DNA of 64,000 bases from contig NC_049989.1 of assembly GCF_000003815.2 (NCBI RefSeq), forward strand, positions 278,402 through 342,401. The letters are read 5' to 3'. A program made the translations under genes and the position numbers. This document shows positions 32,601 to 40,687 of the stretch, piece by piece; within the stretch, counting starts at the first letter, position 1; every line of letters starts with the position of its first letter. The notes below the pieces were generated by a model that saw only the letters and a program-made list of their open reading frames with translations, did not search any database and had not been told where the DNA came from. This stretch comes from Branchiostoma floridae (taxonomy: Eukaryota; Chordata; Leptocardii; Amphioxiformes; Branchiostomatidae).

Positions 32601-35332
32601 ATAAACTAAAACAAATAATAACAATAGAGATAATGTCAACAGGTATGTAAATGATTGAGCAAATATATGAAAGATATATATATAGAGTGTTATTTATCTA
32701 TTTTTTTATTAAAAACAACAACAATAACAACAGTACATTTGTCAAAAACTAGGACTAGAGTTTGTACAGTCGAGTACCATTGCACATGGAGGGATAACAT
32801 ATACTGGTGCGTCTGGACGAATTACATGCAGTACATGAGTAGTGGAACAGTTAGAAGAGACAAATACGTGTAGTACATCTGTTATTTATCTATACCATAT
32901 TGGCACCGGAGCAATTGAGATCTAAGGCTACACAACACGCTCACTCACCATATTGGCAGATGAAACGTTTCTCATAATCACATGTATCCGTGGACCAAAG
33001 AAAATCGGACCCAATCATGGCACACTGGGGCGGCATGCGGTCCCGAAATTTGAGAAAGTTGGGCTCTCCTTCGGCGAAAGCGTCGTACTGACAGCCGCTT
33101 GTAACCGGCGTGCCGTCACTCCACAGCGGAGCCGCGTTCACAGGCCCCGGGTCCTCTATTCCTGAGGGGGGAATGACATCGTGCGGTTAGAATTGTTTTT
33201 AACACAGAATGAAACTGGCTTGCCATTGTGTTAGACACCACAAAATCCCTGCACACTATCTTGTACTCTGGGAGCCTATTATAAAGGAAAAATAGGAAGA
33301 CCCAGAGTCACCTACTTAGACAACTTACGCAGCGACACAAGCCTGCAAGATACTAGCTATTGAGAAGTGCTGTGGAAGAGTCTCTCTGGATTGGTTTGAG
33401 CGGGAGCTCAAAATAAGTAAGTACGTTAACGCAGCGAAATGCTTGTTACGGAGGTCCTCTGTAGGGTGTTTCCATTCTATTTGTAACAGATTTTGTGTGT
33501 TCTGAAATGGAAAGTTTGTCAATGAGGAACATCACGATGCATTGATTATGTAAATTTCTAAGTCATTTGCATAAAATCTATAATAAAAAAAGCTATCAAT
33601 AATTGGTGCGGGTACGAGGTCGCCGAACACTAGTTGTTTTATAATTCTCTGGAAATTTCCAAGAGCTTGTTTTCCAAGCGCCTGCCTACCTATCCAGTAT
33701 CCAGCTTGATAGCCGGAGTACTGAATGATTCCAACGATGTAAGCGTCCACAGCTGGCGTCTTGGGCATGGCCAGTGTACCGTTCCGCCCCTCACAGTACT
33801 GTCTGGCCTCAACATTTCTCAACTCCGCTCCCGGGAACTCGTAACAGGCGTGGTTAAAGGCGATGCTCTGGCCTGGACACTGTGAGACGCTGACATCTGG
33901 GAACACATGAACAAAACTCGTAACAGGCGTGGTTAAAGGCGATGCTCTGGCCTGGACACTGTGAGACGCTGACATCTGGGAACACATGAACAAAACTCGT
34001 AACAGGCGTGGTTAAAGGCGATGCTCTGGCCTGGACACTGTGAGACGCTGACATCTGGGAACACATGAACAAAACTCGTAACAGGCGTGGTTAAAGGCGA
34101 TGCTCTGGCCTGGACACTGTGAGACGCTGACATCTGGGAACACATGAACAAAACTCGTAACAGGCGTGGTTAAAGGCGATGCTCTGGCCTGGACACTGTG
34201 AGATGCTGACATCTGGGAAGACATGAACAAAACCTACACATCGCCATCCTACAAACAGCTTTAAGTTGTGTTTTTATCAGTACCAACGATGTGCGGCCCA
34301 TATGATACGAAGAAAAACAATCATACGTCACATTACAGTTTTAGCCTCGAACATTACGCACATTATTGTGATCCAAATAGCGTTATCATCAGCTTATATC
34401 CGTACAAACATATACATGTGTGCATTTTTAGCATTGGAACTAGCTCTGGGAATAATAGTTTAAAAGAACTTTGTTAACAGCTGTCTTAAAAGTGTTCATG
34501 TCTTCTTCTTCTTCTTCTTCGTATAACGTCCAACTTCAAGTGGTTGAAGGCTCTGGACGTGGTTACGGGTCGTTTGGCTTTGGGTGGTCGCTTTTCAATG
34601 CTTTACAGTTTGCTGTGTGTTTGTATGGGTGTGTAGCCTAGCTCCTCAAGGGCAGGGGCGCTAATCCCTGTCCGCCTCCCTGCAGCTGGGAGGCGGTGAG
34701 TACCCGCCACACTAATGGTAGCTTACATGTTGGAAATGGCGTACTTGAACATGTTAGGTCTTGCTGGAAACACCGAAGCTGGAAGCGGATTCCAGAGTCT
34801 ACTAGTCCGTGGTACATAAGATGATAGATGAAGTTCGGTATTTGATCATTAACAAGGTAAGGATGAGCTCTTGTACATGTGGAGGATGAGCTCTTGTTGA
34901 TGATCTGGTTACTGGTCTTAGTGACAAAAAACGTACTCTCCTAACACATCCACCACAAAACACACGCATTACAGAAAAGGTGGTTTCCTTCGTCTTCTAC
35001 TGTCTCTGGAAATGAGGTCAAACCCAATACGTTAGAATTTAGACTAGAGTAGACTCATGCTAGATTGTTCTTACACTATCTGTCCGCTATCATTTGACGT
35101 TACCGAGAAGAAGCCCTCTGGTAAGAATGAAATAAACATATTCTGTTTTTTGGTGGTTACTCGTTACTTGTTTGTTTATCTATCACGTTAAATGCTTTCA
35201 TTTGCACATCACTACATCACTAAAGAACTAGTTGATTAACATGTTATATCAGACATGGTAAGTCATACCTGTATGCAGCAAAATAGCCAACGCTACTTTC
35301 AAAAACGTCAGAAACTTTGGAAAGGATGCCAT
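20367..35332 (-). CDS. two-CTLD type I transmembrane protein (11-exon model)
   Basis: Exons (minus, 5' to 3'): 35332-35269, 33896-33690, 33161-32949, 32162-32136, 28470-28447, 27861-27685, 26905-26737, 26153-26049, 22382-22258, 21004-20975, 20692-20367. Every junction is AG/GT and all phases agree; eight introns are phase 1 and two inside CTLD2 are phase 2. The total of 1,467 nt gives about 488 residues. Order: signal peptide; CTLD1; 17-residue linker; Cys-rich module; CTLD2; Pro/Thr-rich stalk; Gly/Val-rich TM segment followed by KKY; short tail ending IVTA. CTLDs bind sugars, lipids or proteins, so a cell-surface recognition role is inferred. An extra small exon cannot be excluded. The longest introns hold LINEs, a Penelope-like element and MITEs. 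Five tandem copies of a 79-bp unit cover the first internal acceptor. Confidence 0.8.
20975..21004 (-). CDS. 30-nt linker exon of the CTLD gene
   Basis: AG and GTAAGT flank a phase 1-1 micro-exon encoding GPGITQDCGP between CTLD2 and the stalk. It is accepted because its phase fits both neighbours. Confidence 0.65.
21005..22257. other. intron of the CTLD gene
   Basis: A+T-rich intronic sequence with no element I recognise. Confidence 0.5.
22258..22382 (-). CDS. CTLD2 C-terminal exon
   Basis: Acceptor CTGCAG, donor GTGAGT, 125 nt. Encodes the last third of the CTLD: MMNCIMYWSSRGYFWHDMPC then ERMSYVCQI, with the two conserved late cysteines. The usual WND is WHD, and no EPN or QPD triplet is present, so classic Ca2+-dependent sugar binding is unlikely. 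Confidence 0.82.
22776..22841. repeat. 22-bp tandem repeat, 3 units
   Basis: Three units of the type GATAGCACTACGACCTCGCT plus two bases, within an intron of the CTLD gene. Similar GCAACGAGGTCG-like motifs recur at 24830-24870. Confidence 0.8.
23030..24470 (-). pseudogene. RTE-like LINE 5' half: APE endonuclease and linker
   Basis: Three minus-strand frames (24436-24122, 24378-23704, 23676-23215) run in order through a non-LTR ORF2 N-terminus: STFNVRTIAKASRQ, IDVICIQEHR, ITVIAAYSPTN, FLVIAGDFNGQIG and RSQIDYIMTRRKW, then the helical linker before RT (EATEEIALSTLPKKKKS, AAWRTINELTGRKS). Frame breaks lie near 24200 and 23690 and the RT core is absent. It resembles RTE-group elements. It lies in an intron of the CTLD gene, same strand. 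Confidence 0.75.
24982..25407 (+). CDS. GIY-YIG endonuclease C-terminus of a Penelope-like element (partial)
   Basis: The frame is open from the element's truncation point to TAG at 25405-25407; any Met at 24970 lies in flanking target DNA, so it is not the native start. Features: RQKLVHPKDRVQKGTKSDAI, then IYRLKCEGPQC, then TYIGETSQPLKARYKQH (the GIY-YIG core with its Arg/His), then REPRWYERGVKEAIYERIYN with the expected Glu. This domain nicks target DNA in Penelope-like retroelements. A near-identical copy lies at 37404-37712. Confidence 0.75.
   Translation, partial: FNIATNFKPHSTLRQKLVHPKDRVQKGTKSDAIYRLKCEGPQCNDTYIGETSQPLKARYKQHCRATASGYSSAIYHHTQLHQGHSFRLDTTDILDREPRWYERGVKEAIYERIYNPILNQKGGLRVELSSTWDPALHHKGQ
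25566..25595 (+). ncRNA. hammerhead-like core motif in a Penelope-like 3' region
   Basis: CTGAAGA (fits CUGANGA), a 6-bp stem GAGTGA/TCACTC with loop TGGATG, then GAAA. These are the two conserved boxes and helix II of a hammerhead ribozyme, a motif published for Penelope-like elements. Helices I and III are not convincing here, so activity is uncertain. Copies: 37216-37245 (minus), 37844-37873 (plus), a damaged one near 40766-40793. Confidence 0.4.
25850..25985. mobile_element. partial MITE related to 27018-27216
   Basis: Starts TTAGGCTAACGTCACATTT and contains the CACGACTATTCTCTTT region seen inverted inside 27018-27216. One end only. Confidence 0.45.
26049..26153 (-). CDS. CTLD2 middle exon
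   Basis: 105 nt with acceptor CTCAG and donor GTATGT. Encodes EDFWIGIEDRRWEY, the WIGL-type core strand of the fold, and MFADGIMLADCAF. Phase 2 on both sides. Confidence 0.82.
26366..26518. mobile_element. 153-bp fold-back MITE
   Basis: Left half from CTCAGCTAGCC to CATCTGG and right half from CCAGATATC to GCTGAG form a long imperfect hairpin (shared TATCGCACCGCAG). In an intron of the CTLD gene. Confidence 0.6.
26737..26905 (-). CDS. CTLD2 N-terminal exon
   Basis: 169 nt, acceptor CTGCAG, donor GTGAGC. Encodes PDCPTGYHKLKDTCYG, the typical paired early cysteines, then helix 1 (AESACAQDGGTLAMP) and DFFLIGLMI. Enters in phase 1 and leaves in phase 2. Confidence 0.82.
27018..27216. mobile_element. 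199-bp MITE with TAA duplication
   Basis: Ends GGCCTACGTCACATTT and (other strand) GGCTAACGTCACATTT, flanked by TAA at 27015-27017 and 27217-27219. PIF/Harbinger-like by its 3-bp duplication. Confidence 0.65.
27397..27624. mobile_element. 228-bp fold-back MITE
   Basis: ATTAGTAACGCTAGTTC at the left returns as GAACTAGCGTTACTAAT at the right. Inner arms GGATATCAAGTCGACGGACG and CGTCCGTCGACTTGATATCC also pair, so almost the whole unit can fold back. No gene. Confidence 0.75.
27685..27861 (-). CDS. Cys-rich module exon of the CTLD protein
   Basis: 177 nt, phase 1-1, acceptor CTGACAG, donor GTAGAC. Encodes RPDGRCGPDFPV, GECDATGRTPCCSADGQCG and HCDCPRCIDY, about eight cysteines with a CCS-x(3)-GxCG pattern recalling small chitin-binding-like knots. 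A symmetrical phase 1-1 exon suits exon shuffling. The ligand is unknown. Confidence 0.75.
   Translation of the reverse strand: MLPESDQTDAAGQTSPLKSGFRESVTLQDGRHVVLLMDSVAVPNSTVTVRDVSTTAYS
27988..28135. mobile_element. deleted relative of the TTAA element at 3723-4690
   Basis: TTAA at 27988-27991 followed by CCCTCAAACACCC, then (inverted) sequence matching 4150-4290, including the GATTTTGACTAATGA and TTTTATTGTTGTAAGAAAA stretches. Most of the element is deleted. Confidence 0.6.
28447..28470 (-). CDS. 24-nt micro-exon of the CTLD gene
   Basis: Acceptor CCTTAG, donor GTAAGG, phase 1-1, encoding GERTVFTS between CTLD1 and the Cys-rich module. Accepted on phase and splice sites; small size keeps some doubt. 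Confidence 0.6.
28950..30900 (+). mobile_element. LINE fragment: ORF2 linker and reverse transcriptase, frameshifted
   Basis: Frames 28950-29552, 29680-30324 and 30374-30913 follow each other. The first carries the endonuclease end (DLILTNVSSF, GRSDHVCVIMP) and linker. The second carries RT motifs (GKAAGVDNISPRLVREF, VPSIWKKANVVPVPKENPP, SLTSIFAKICEGF). The third carries GTKLGPLVFLALINDA and YVDDMSL, the catalytic YxDD. Frame breaks lie near 29550 and 30320. It continues after a nested insertion at 31346. It lies in an intron of the CTLD gene, opposite strand. Confidence 0.8.
30901..31345 (+). mobile_element. nested, 5'-truncated LINE tail with (ATTC)n end
   Basis: Inserted in the RT gene above. 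The frame encodes RLRIESGRHNRTPLEQRVC, QFCTSNMVEDEVHFTVDC and a Lys-rich end with stop at 31229, the Cys/His tail common to some LINE ORF2 proteins. It ends AATAAAGGTC then ATTC repeats. The host LINE resumes directly with an IGFVRPTLEYACQVW reading. Confidence 0.65.
31346..32010 (+). mobile_element. continuation of the interrupted LINE: RT C-terminus and 3' UTR
   Basis: GFVRPTLEYACQVWHPG, IERVQARACKIILG and PYCIDLLNSH with stop at 31720, followed by a 3' UTR ending in a CT repeat. It completes the element at 28950. Confidence 0.75.
32136..32162 (-). CDS. 27-nt micro-exon of the CTLD gene
   Basis: Acceptor CACAG, donor GTAAGC, phase 1-1, encoding GAGDQDECS directly after CTLD1. Confidence 0.6.
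32949..33161 (-). CDS. CTLD1 C-terminal exon
   Basis: 213 nt, phase 1-1, acceptor CCCTCAG, donor GTGAGT. Encodes the loop and last strands: PLWSDGTPVTSGCQY, FAEGEPNFLKF, then DFLWSTDTCDYEKRFICQ. EPN, the mannose-type Ca2+ triplet, is present, but the WND position reads WST, so one Ca2+ ligand motif is missing. Confidence 0.85.
33262..33410 (+). pseudogene. LINE ORF2 tail fragment
   Basis: A GKIGRPRVTYLDNLRSDT reading resembles the Arg/Gly/Pro tail of RTE-type ORF2. Short, out of context, intronic. Confidence 0.4.
33690..33896 (-). CDS. CTLD1 N-terminal exon
   Basis: 207 nt, phase 1-1. Encodes VSVSQCPGQSIAFNHACYEF, helix EARQYCEGRNGTLAMP, and GYWIG at the donor (GTAGGC). Joined to the next exon it rebuilds the GYWIGIED core strand. 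Its acceptor and first ~59 nt are part of the 79-bp tandem array. Confidence 0.83.
33837..34231. repeat. 79-bp tandem array, 5 units, duplicating a CTLD splice acceptor
   Basis: Five units start at 33837, 33916, 33995, 34074 and 34153, nearly identical (two changes in the last). On the minus strand each unit holds about 20 nt of intron end (TGTTCCCAG in four, TCTTCCCAG in the last), then the first ~59 nt of the CTLD1 exon. Only the acceptor at 33896 leads on into CTLD1. Entry in phase 1 at any other copy runs through CYEF into a stop within the next two units. Confidence 0.92.
34232..35268. other. intron of the CTLD gene
   Basis: First intron. Contains a TTC microsatellite (about 34499-34520) followed by sequence I do not recognise. 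Confidence 0.5.
35269..35332 (-). CDS. signal-peptide exon of the CTLD protein
   Basis: ATG at 35332-35330, donor GTATGA, 64 nt leaving one base (phase 1) that fits the acceptor at 33896. Encodes MASFPKFLTFLKVALAILLH: a Lys near the N-terminus and a hydrophobic core, a convincing secretion signal. Confidence 0.78.
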
Positions 35333-35460
35333 ATTCACTAGTGCTGCTTCCAGTGACCACCTCACATTACTGACTTAGCGTTACGGGTCAGTCGTCAGTA
35401 CATATGAGACATTGTAGTACTGACTCGATTACTGACTTTGAATATAAATAAGCCAGGGCC
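35333..35460 (-). promoter_or_regulatory. probable 5' UTR and promoter of the CTLD gene
   Basis: A+T-rich TATTTATATT on the minus strand near 35441-35450 and several ACTGACT/AGTCAGT repeats (near 35369, 35392, 35418, 35430) lie within 120 bp of the ATG. Role inferred from position and repetition. Confidence 0.3.
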
Positions 35461-36806
35461 TTTCTTTTGTAGAAAATTAGGGTCAACATTTTGATTGCAA
35501 ACTCTTTGAACAATTAATTGAATTTATTTGCCGTCTGTATGCCATGTGGTAATCACATTACCGTTTGTAGTCTTACGTTACTGGGGTAGGGTTAATGTCT
35601 GGCAACGGGATGCCTGGAGCTCTGTGCCCACAAACACAAACATAACTACAAACATAAACATATAAACACAAACAATCGTTTTAGTTTGTACGTTCTTACT
35701 CAGATCTTATCATTGGTGCGTTGGGTTCTTTTCGTGACTCCGAAGTATGATTCGATACAGTAAAGCATAGGACCATAGGTTTAACGTCCTCAGTTAAATA
35801 CGATGCACTCGTTTGCCATATCTTTTTTAATGACTAATGGCATACTATAATACTTGTTCTCTGCTGTTTTGGAAAAGGTATAACACTCAAAAAAGGAGGG
35901 AAAAAGTTATTTGTTTGAAAATAAAACTTACAGACTAGACGCTGTGCTTTTAGTGTCATGGGGCCTTAAATGTAGATTATTGAGAAAAATGATTTGCGTT
36001 GTGTAAAATTGATCTAACGATTATCTTTACATCGCTAGCTATAGGTAGTGCGTATGTACAGATCATCACAAATCACATTCCGATCAGGTCGTCCTTTCCC
36101 AGTGTGGGCTTATTACCTATGCATAGAAGGTTCTGCTTTCGGGTGTCAACGTGATAGTATATTATCATATAGCCAGATGGAGTTGGCCAATCAGAGGCCC
36201 CCATTTCCCATGGGTTATCAGGCAGTAACCTCAAAAGTGGTCGGTTATTCTAATAACCGACCACTTTTTGGACCGCACCATTATACAGGGGACAGTCATG
36301 ATTTTTTTTTGTACTGTTGTTTGTGTGTAAACCATGCATAACTGTCAAAAATATTATGATTGATTGGTTATGTTAATTAGGGCTCCACATGGGGAATATA
36401 GGGATACTTGAAAAGGAATTATGCTAATTTTACTCATTTTTCATTATGGCTTTCTAACGTGATTAAGCCGGTACCTTCCTAAATCACTTCATATATACGT
36501 ACTTTGTCGTGCCCAAGTGAAAAGGCTCTGCATGGGGGGTACCAGGACTCCACTTAATACATGTAGTTTGTATTGCAAATAAGCCACATGTTGATGCTGA
36601 TATGCTATCTCACAAACAGATGATTAGTTAAAATTATTAGTTAAATGATGATGATGAAATAGTTTAATGTTTGTATTGTATATAGACACTATTGTACAAT
36701 ATATATATTGCAAATGTATTTTTATGTAATGTATTAAAGTGTTTATTTGTTATAAAGGAATTTGTGTGAAATAACTGTCAGTTGGATAGGCTATATGATA
36801 ATAACG
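35461..36806. other. intergenic, no gene; one strong palindrome
   Basis: No coding signal. The palindrome at 36233-36268 is listed separately. Confidence 0.4.
36233..36268. repeat. perfect 17-bp palindrome with 2-nt spacer
   Basis: AAAAGTGGTCGGTTATT, spacer CT, then its exact reverse complement. The related word GGTGGTCGGTTA occurs at about 38898-38909. It could be the core of a fold-back element or a dimeric protein site. Confidence 0.85.
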
Positions 36807-36810
36807 TTAA

Positions 36811-37124
36811 TGCCCCGCCTTATCCTCGGTGTATATGGTGAGATAATCCCTNNNNNNNNNNNNNNNNNNNNNNNNNNNNNNNNNNNNNNNNNNNNNNNNN
36901 NNNNNNNNNNNNNNNNNNNNNNNNNNNNNNNNNNNNNNNNNNNNNNNNNNNNNNNNNNNNNNNNNNNNNNNNNNNNNNNNNNNNNNNNNNNNNNNNNNNN
37001 NNNNNNNNNNNNNNNNNNNNNNNNNNNNNNNNNNNNNNNNNNNNNNNNNNNNNNNNNNNNNNNNNNNNNNNNNNNNNNNNNNNNNNAGGGATTATCTCAC
37101 CTATATACACCTCGGGGCGGGGCA
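36811..37124. mobile_element. TTAA-flanked short TIR element with a gap inside
   Basis: TTAA at 36807-36810 and 37125-37128. Inverted ends TGCCCCGCC ... GGTGAGATAATCCCT meet the N gap (36852-37086) from both sides. A piggyBac-type MITE is inferred. Confidence 0.65.
36852..37086. other. assembly gap (235 N)
   Basis: Lies between the inverted arms of a TIR element, a structure that commonly breaks assemblies. Confidence 0.95.
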
Positions 37125-37158
37125 TTAACCCTTTATTAATGGAACCACTTAGGACTTG

Positions 37159-37964
37159 TTCAAATACAATTCAATCTCTACAACTGGATAAAAAACGGAT
37201 ATTTACTTCCGGACGTTTCGAGTGACATCCATCACTCTTCTTCAGCAAAAGCAGAGTGAACTAGTCAGAACAATTCAATACCAGTATAGCTAACTAGAAA
37301 AACTGGTTTAACCACTAAATCGTTAGGATCATATGCAAAAGGTTACACAAATGTAAATCATGTTAGGATAGTTCCTATGGTCAGACAATACCATAGGAAA
37401 AAACTATTGTCCTTTGTGGTGCAAGGCGGGGTCCCATGTACTGGAAAGTTCTACGCGCAGTCCTCCCATCCGGTTTAAGGTGGGGTTGTAGATCTGCTCG
37501 TAGATGGCCTCCTTAACACCCCGTTCGTACCACCGTGGTTCGCGGTCAAGAATGTCTGTAGTATCCAGTCTGAAGGAATGTCCTTGGTGTAGCTGAGTGT
37601 GGTGGTAGATGGCAGAGGAGTATCCACTTGCTGTAGCCCTGCAGTGTTGTTTGTACCTTGCCTTCAGTGGTTGACTGGTTTCTCCAATGTAGGTGTCGTA
37701 TTGTCTGACCATAGGAACTATCCTAACATGATTTACATTTGTGTAACCTTTTGCATATAATCCTAACGATTTAGTGGTTAAACCAGTTTTTCTAGTTAGC
37801 CATACTGGTATTGAATTGTTCTGACTAGTTCATTCTGCTTTTGCTGAAGAAGAATGATGGATGTCACTCGAAACGTCCGGAAGTAAATATCCGTTTTTTA
37901 TCCAGTTATAGAGATTGAATTGTATTTGAATATTGCTTACCTGGATGTTTAACCTTCACAAACG
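37159..37964 (-). mobile_element. Penelope-like element with inverted end repeats and 13-bp target duplication
   Basis: CACTTAGGACTTG at 37146-37158 recurs at 37965-37977. Between them the ~225-bp 3' region occurs twice in opposite orientation (37159-37387 minus, about 37687-37964 plus), enclosing a GIY-YIG fragment (37404-37712, minus) with the same TYIGETSQPLKARYKQH core as 25112-25162. The inverted pair fits the pseudo-LTR arrangements known for Penelope-like elements. Confidence 0.75.
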
Positions 37965-38550
37965 CACTTAGGACTTGATTTGCATAACTGTTGAGGACGA
38001 TTTAGAAGCCGTTTAATTGCACACCCAATTTGCCAGCGTAGTTCGTGCAATTATTCGGCGTGTACAATAATGCGAAGTTACAAAGTTGGACCGTGTACTG
38101 GATACGTTACAGCGTACTGTGCACTGTGACACGTCAATGATTACGGATCAGCCCTGAGCAGTGCACAAAACGGTTCTCCAGTTAAACCACTCAGACCAAT
38201 CTGTACTGTCACTCCCAATCTGGTACTTAATGTACGTAGACCTGTATTCAGACTAGACCTCTGACACCCAACTAGCATGGTATTACAAAGGACTAGCCTT
38301 TTTTTTTCCTGCAATACTATTTTAGCCGTTAGATGGGGCTTTTGATCCATGTGCATCTATCGTCTTAGAAACCCTGACGTTCATTGATCTATACGAATAA
38401 GATGTCCAAATAAGGAAAACGTCAATATTCTTCCAAATTGTCTTCAGTCCAAATATTTCTTACAATACAACATTTCCTATATTGGGCATATAAAATTGTC
38501 TTCAAGTATGAAAGTATAAAAGACCTGTTTCTTCCAGATCACTCCAGTCA

Positions 38551-38580
38551 CTGACGAAAACTGGTGGATTCCAGTTGAAA
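38551..38580 (+). ncRNA. second hammerhead-like core motif
   Basis: CTGACGA, stem AACTGG/CCAGTT, then GAAA. Same box order as the motif at 25566-25595 but a different stem sequence. No ORF beside it. Confidence 0.35.
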
Positions 38581-38815
38581 CTTCTGACCGTTTCCAAAAT
38601 CATATCCAGTTGCTTGAGTAATTGTTTTTGGCCCAATTTACAACTGTTTCGTTTTCTTAGCCTCTACCAATCTCCACATGTCACTAGAAAATTGTCAAAT
38701 AGACAACTCAGCAGATGAGTCAGCCGGCCCGAAACTACAGTTATCGACATGACATACATGTACGTGACATGTGGAGCCTGGTAGAGGCTATCCCATTGTA
38801 TGCATGTACACACTC

Positions 38816-38926
38816 TTGTCTAAACATTAGTTGTACAGTCAAATCTACCCAAGTTGACCACCCGGGGGAACGGGCAAAAGCGGTCGATTGGGACAGGTGG
38901 TCGGTTAGAAGAATATTGACTCACAA
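38816..38926. repeat. probable DNA-transposon end
   Basis: Contains GTTGACCACCCGGGGGAACG and GGTGGTCGGTTAGAAGAATA, words of the inverted GGTGGTC type common at ends of small DNA transposons. Only one end identified. Confidence 0.35.
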
Positions 38927-40687
38927 CATGCCTGATGCATAGTATAAATGCTTTCCCTTGTGTTTAATGGAAAATAGCAAGCACACGCACGTGCATCCGC
39001 CGTCAATCTTTATTTTGAACCTAACATCGTAATGGTAATCAAAATCCGACGCAAACTGGCCGAATTCGGCCCCAAATCGCGCTAATTATCATCGAAAATC
39101 TTTTTCTTTTCAGTAATATACTTGCTGTATCTACTTTACCAAGGTATGAATTCGTCTGTTGGTGTTTCCTTGGGGTAAAGACCTACATAAGATAACATTT
39201 CGCGATGTCAGTCATATTTCTGAAAGACATGTGCTGCATTCTGACCTCTCCATGACTGGATGGGCAAATTGCGTGTGAACGCCAGATCATGGTTTTGTGA
39301 ATGCAATCGAGTTAATATCACATGCACGGGGGATTTTTTTTCCAAATTCAATTTTGGACTTATTTTCTCATTCAAAAGGCCATGTTTTCAGTGGGAGTAT
39401 TTTTGGTCTGGTCTATTATGTAAATTCACATGAGGTGCACTGGAAAAGTCCATTCTTGGACGGGGGAATTTTGTAAGATTCATTTTGGGTCTAAAGTGTG
39501 ATTAGTAGAAGTGATTTTAAGCACATTTTTAAGGAGAAGTGTTCCATTTTCGCACATGGGTGATTTTGGAACAGTCTATTGTTGCATGGGGAGGGAGATG
39601 ACTGAAATATACTGTATTTGCTCTCAAACAAATGTCGGCCTTTCTAGTCTCGATTTCTTTTGATGGCAGGCGGACAAAAACACAGACGAACGCTGAAAAA
39701 AAACATACCATTAACCGTCTGGCGAAGGTAATACGACCCGTGACCTCGTCAATCAAGTATGAATACCGTGTTTGTGACCTCATTGGGCGTTACCTTGAAT
39801 AGCGACGCATTGACGGGGAAGTCTCAAGGTTTCGAATCCGGGGTACTAATAGTAGGCGACGGCTGTCAACCTTATCTGCAGTCTTTTCTAGGAAGAACGT
39901 CTTCAACATGTTGACTTTCGGCTGAGCGTTAAGTTCAACGCAGTCCAAGATGGCAGGGCTACCCGAGGAAGAAGGCGAGGAAGAAGGTTTGTAGACATCA
40001 TTTGCATAGTAGTTAACGTTAACAACTACATGTAGCAGATTAATCCCCCCCCCCCACACACACACACACAGAATTTTGTTTCAGGTGAAATCTCTTTATT
40101 GTATGTAGTTCTATAGCGTTGACCTTCAGAATTAGGCCTCTTGCAAAACAGGAAGATTTAGTTCACAAAGTACCTTATTTCCATTCTGGTCCATTTGGTC
40201 TGATTGACAATATGTGTTATTTTCTACCGTAGAGTGGGGGAGGTGTAACAGTATGACGTATTTTTTACAAGACTGTATACAGATGTTTGGCCATGACTTA
40301 TGTATTGGTCTATTGTTTGTAAAGTCTGCGATAGAAACGGTATTTGATTTCATAAATGCGACTTGAAAAACAAGTGCTTTCGAAAAAAAGCTGTCCTTTC
40401 GCTTATTACCTTCGCCAAGAAAGTTATATTTACATTCGCCGAGAAAGTCATATTTTCGGTAGCGTGTGTTTGTATGTAGAAGACCAGCATATACTTGGAT
40501 GAATGGTATTGACATTCGGTATGAGGTCCTCATTTTCATAAATTATCAGAAATTGCGGAAGAAAACCTCCTTTCTTAACATAGACTGTGTACGTCTGTTG
40601 TTTGGTGGAGGAAATGTTCCAGTAATATGGTTTATGCAAAGGAGAATATTATTTGCTTAATTAATGACAAACTCAATTAATACATCA
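38927..40687. other. intergenic, no supported gene; dispersed repeats
   Basis: 39500-39640 resembles 46570-46700 (GGAACAGTC...TTGC, GCTGTATTTG, CTTTCTAGT), a dispersed family. A minus-strand frame 40065-39790 ends at a GTAACG donor and could be an exon, but has no recognisable motif. There is a C run then a CA repeat near 40047-40070. Confidence 0.35.

Noticed and set aside
33854-34230. Several 72-residue repetitive minus-strand frames
   Set aside because: They are the 79-bp array read through intron and exon parts. 79 is not a multiple of three and the products stop early; only the CTLD1 exon at 33690-33896 is credible.
33837-34231. CRISPR-like array of regularly spaced repeats
   Set aside because: Units are contiguous without unique spacers, in a eukaryotic gene.
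39800-39870. Possible tRNA-like B box (GGTTTCGAATCC) suggesting a tRNA gene or SINE
   Set aside because: No A box at the right distance, no cloverleaf, and no repeat copies in the window.
39790-40065. Minus-strand frame with a donor at its end as a possible host exon
   Set aside because: No recognisable domain, no matching second exon, and low-complexity Ser stretch; kept only as a remark in the intergenic entry.
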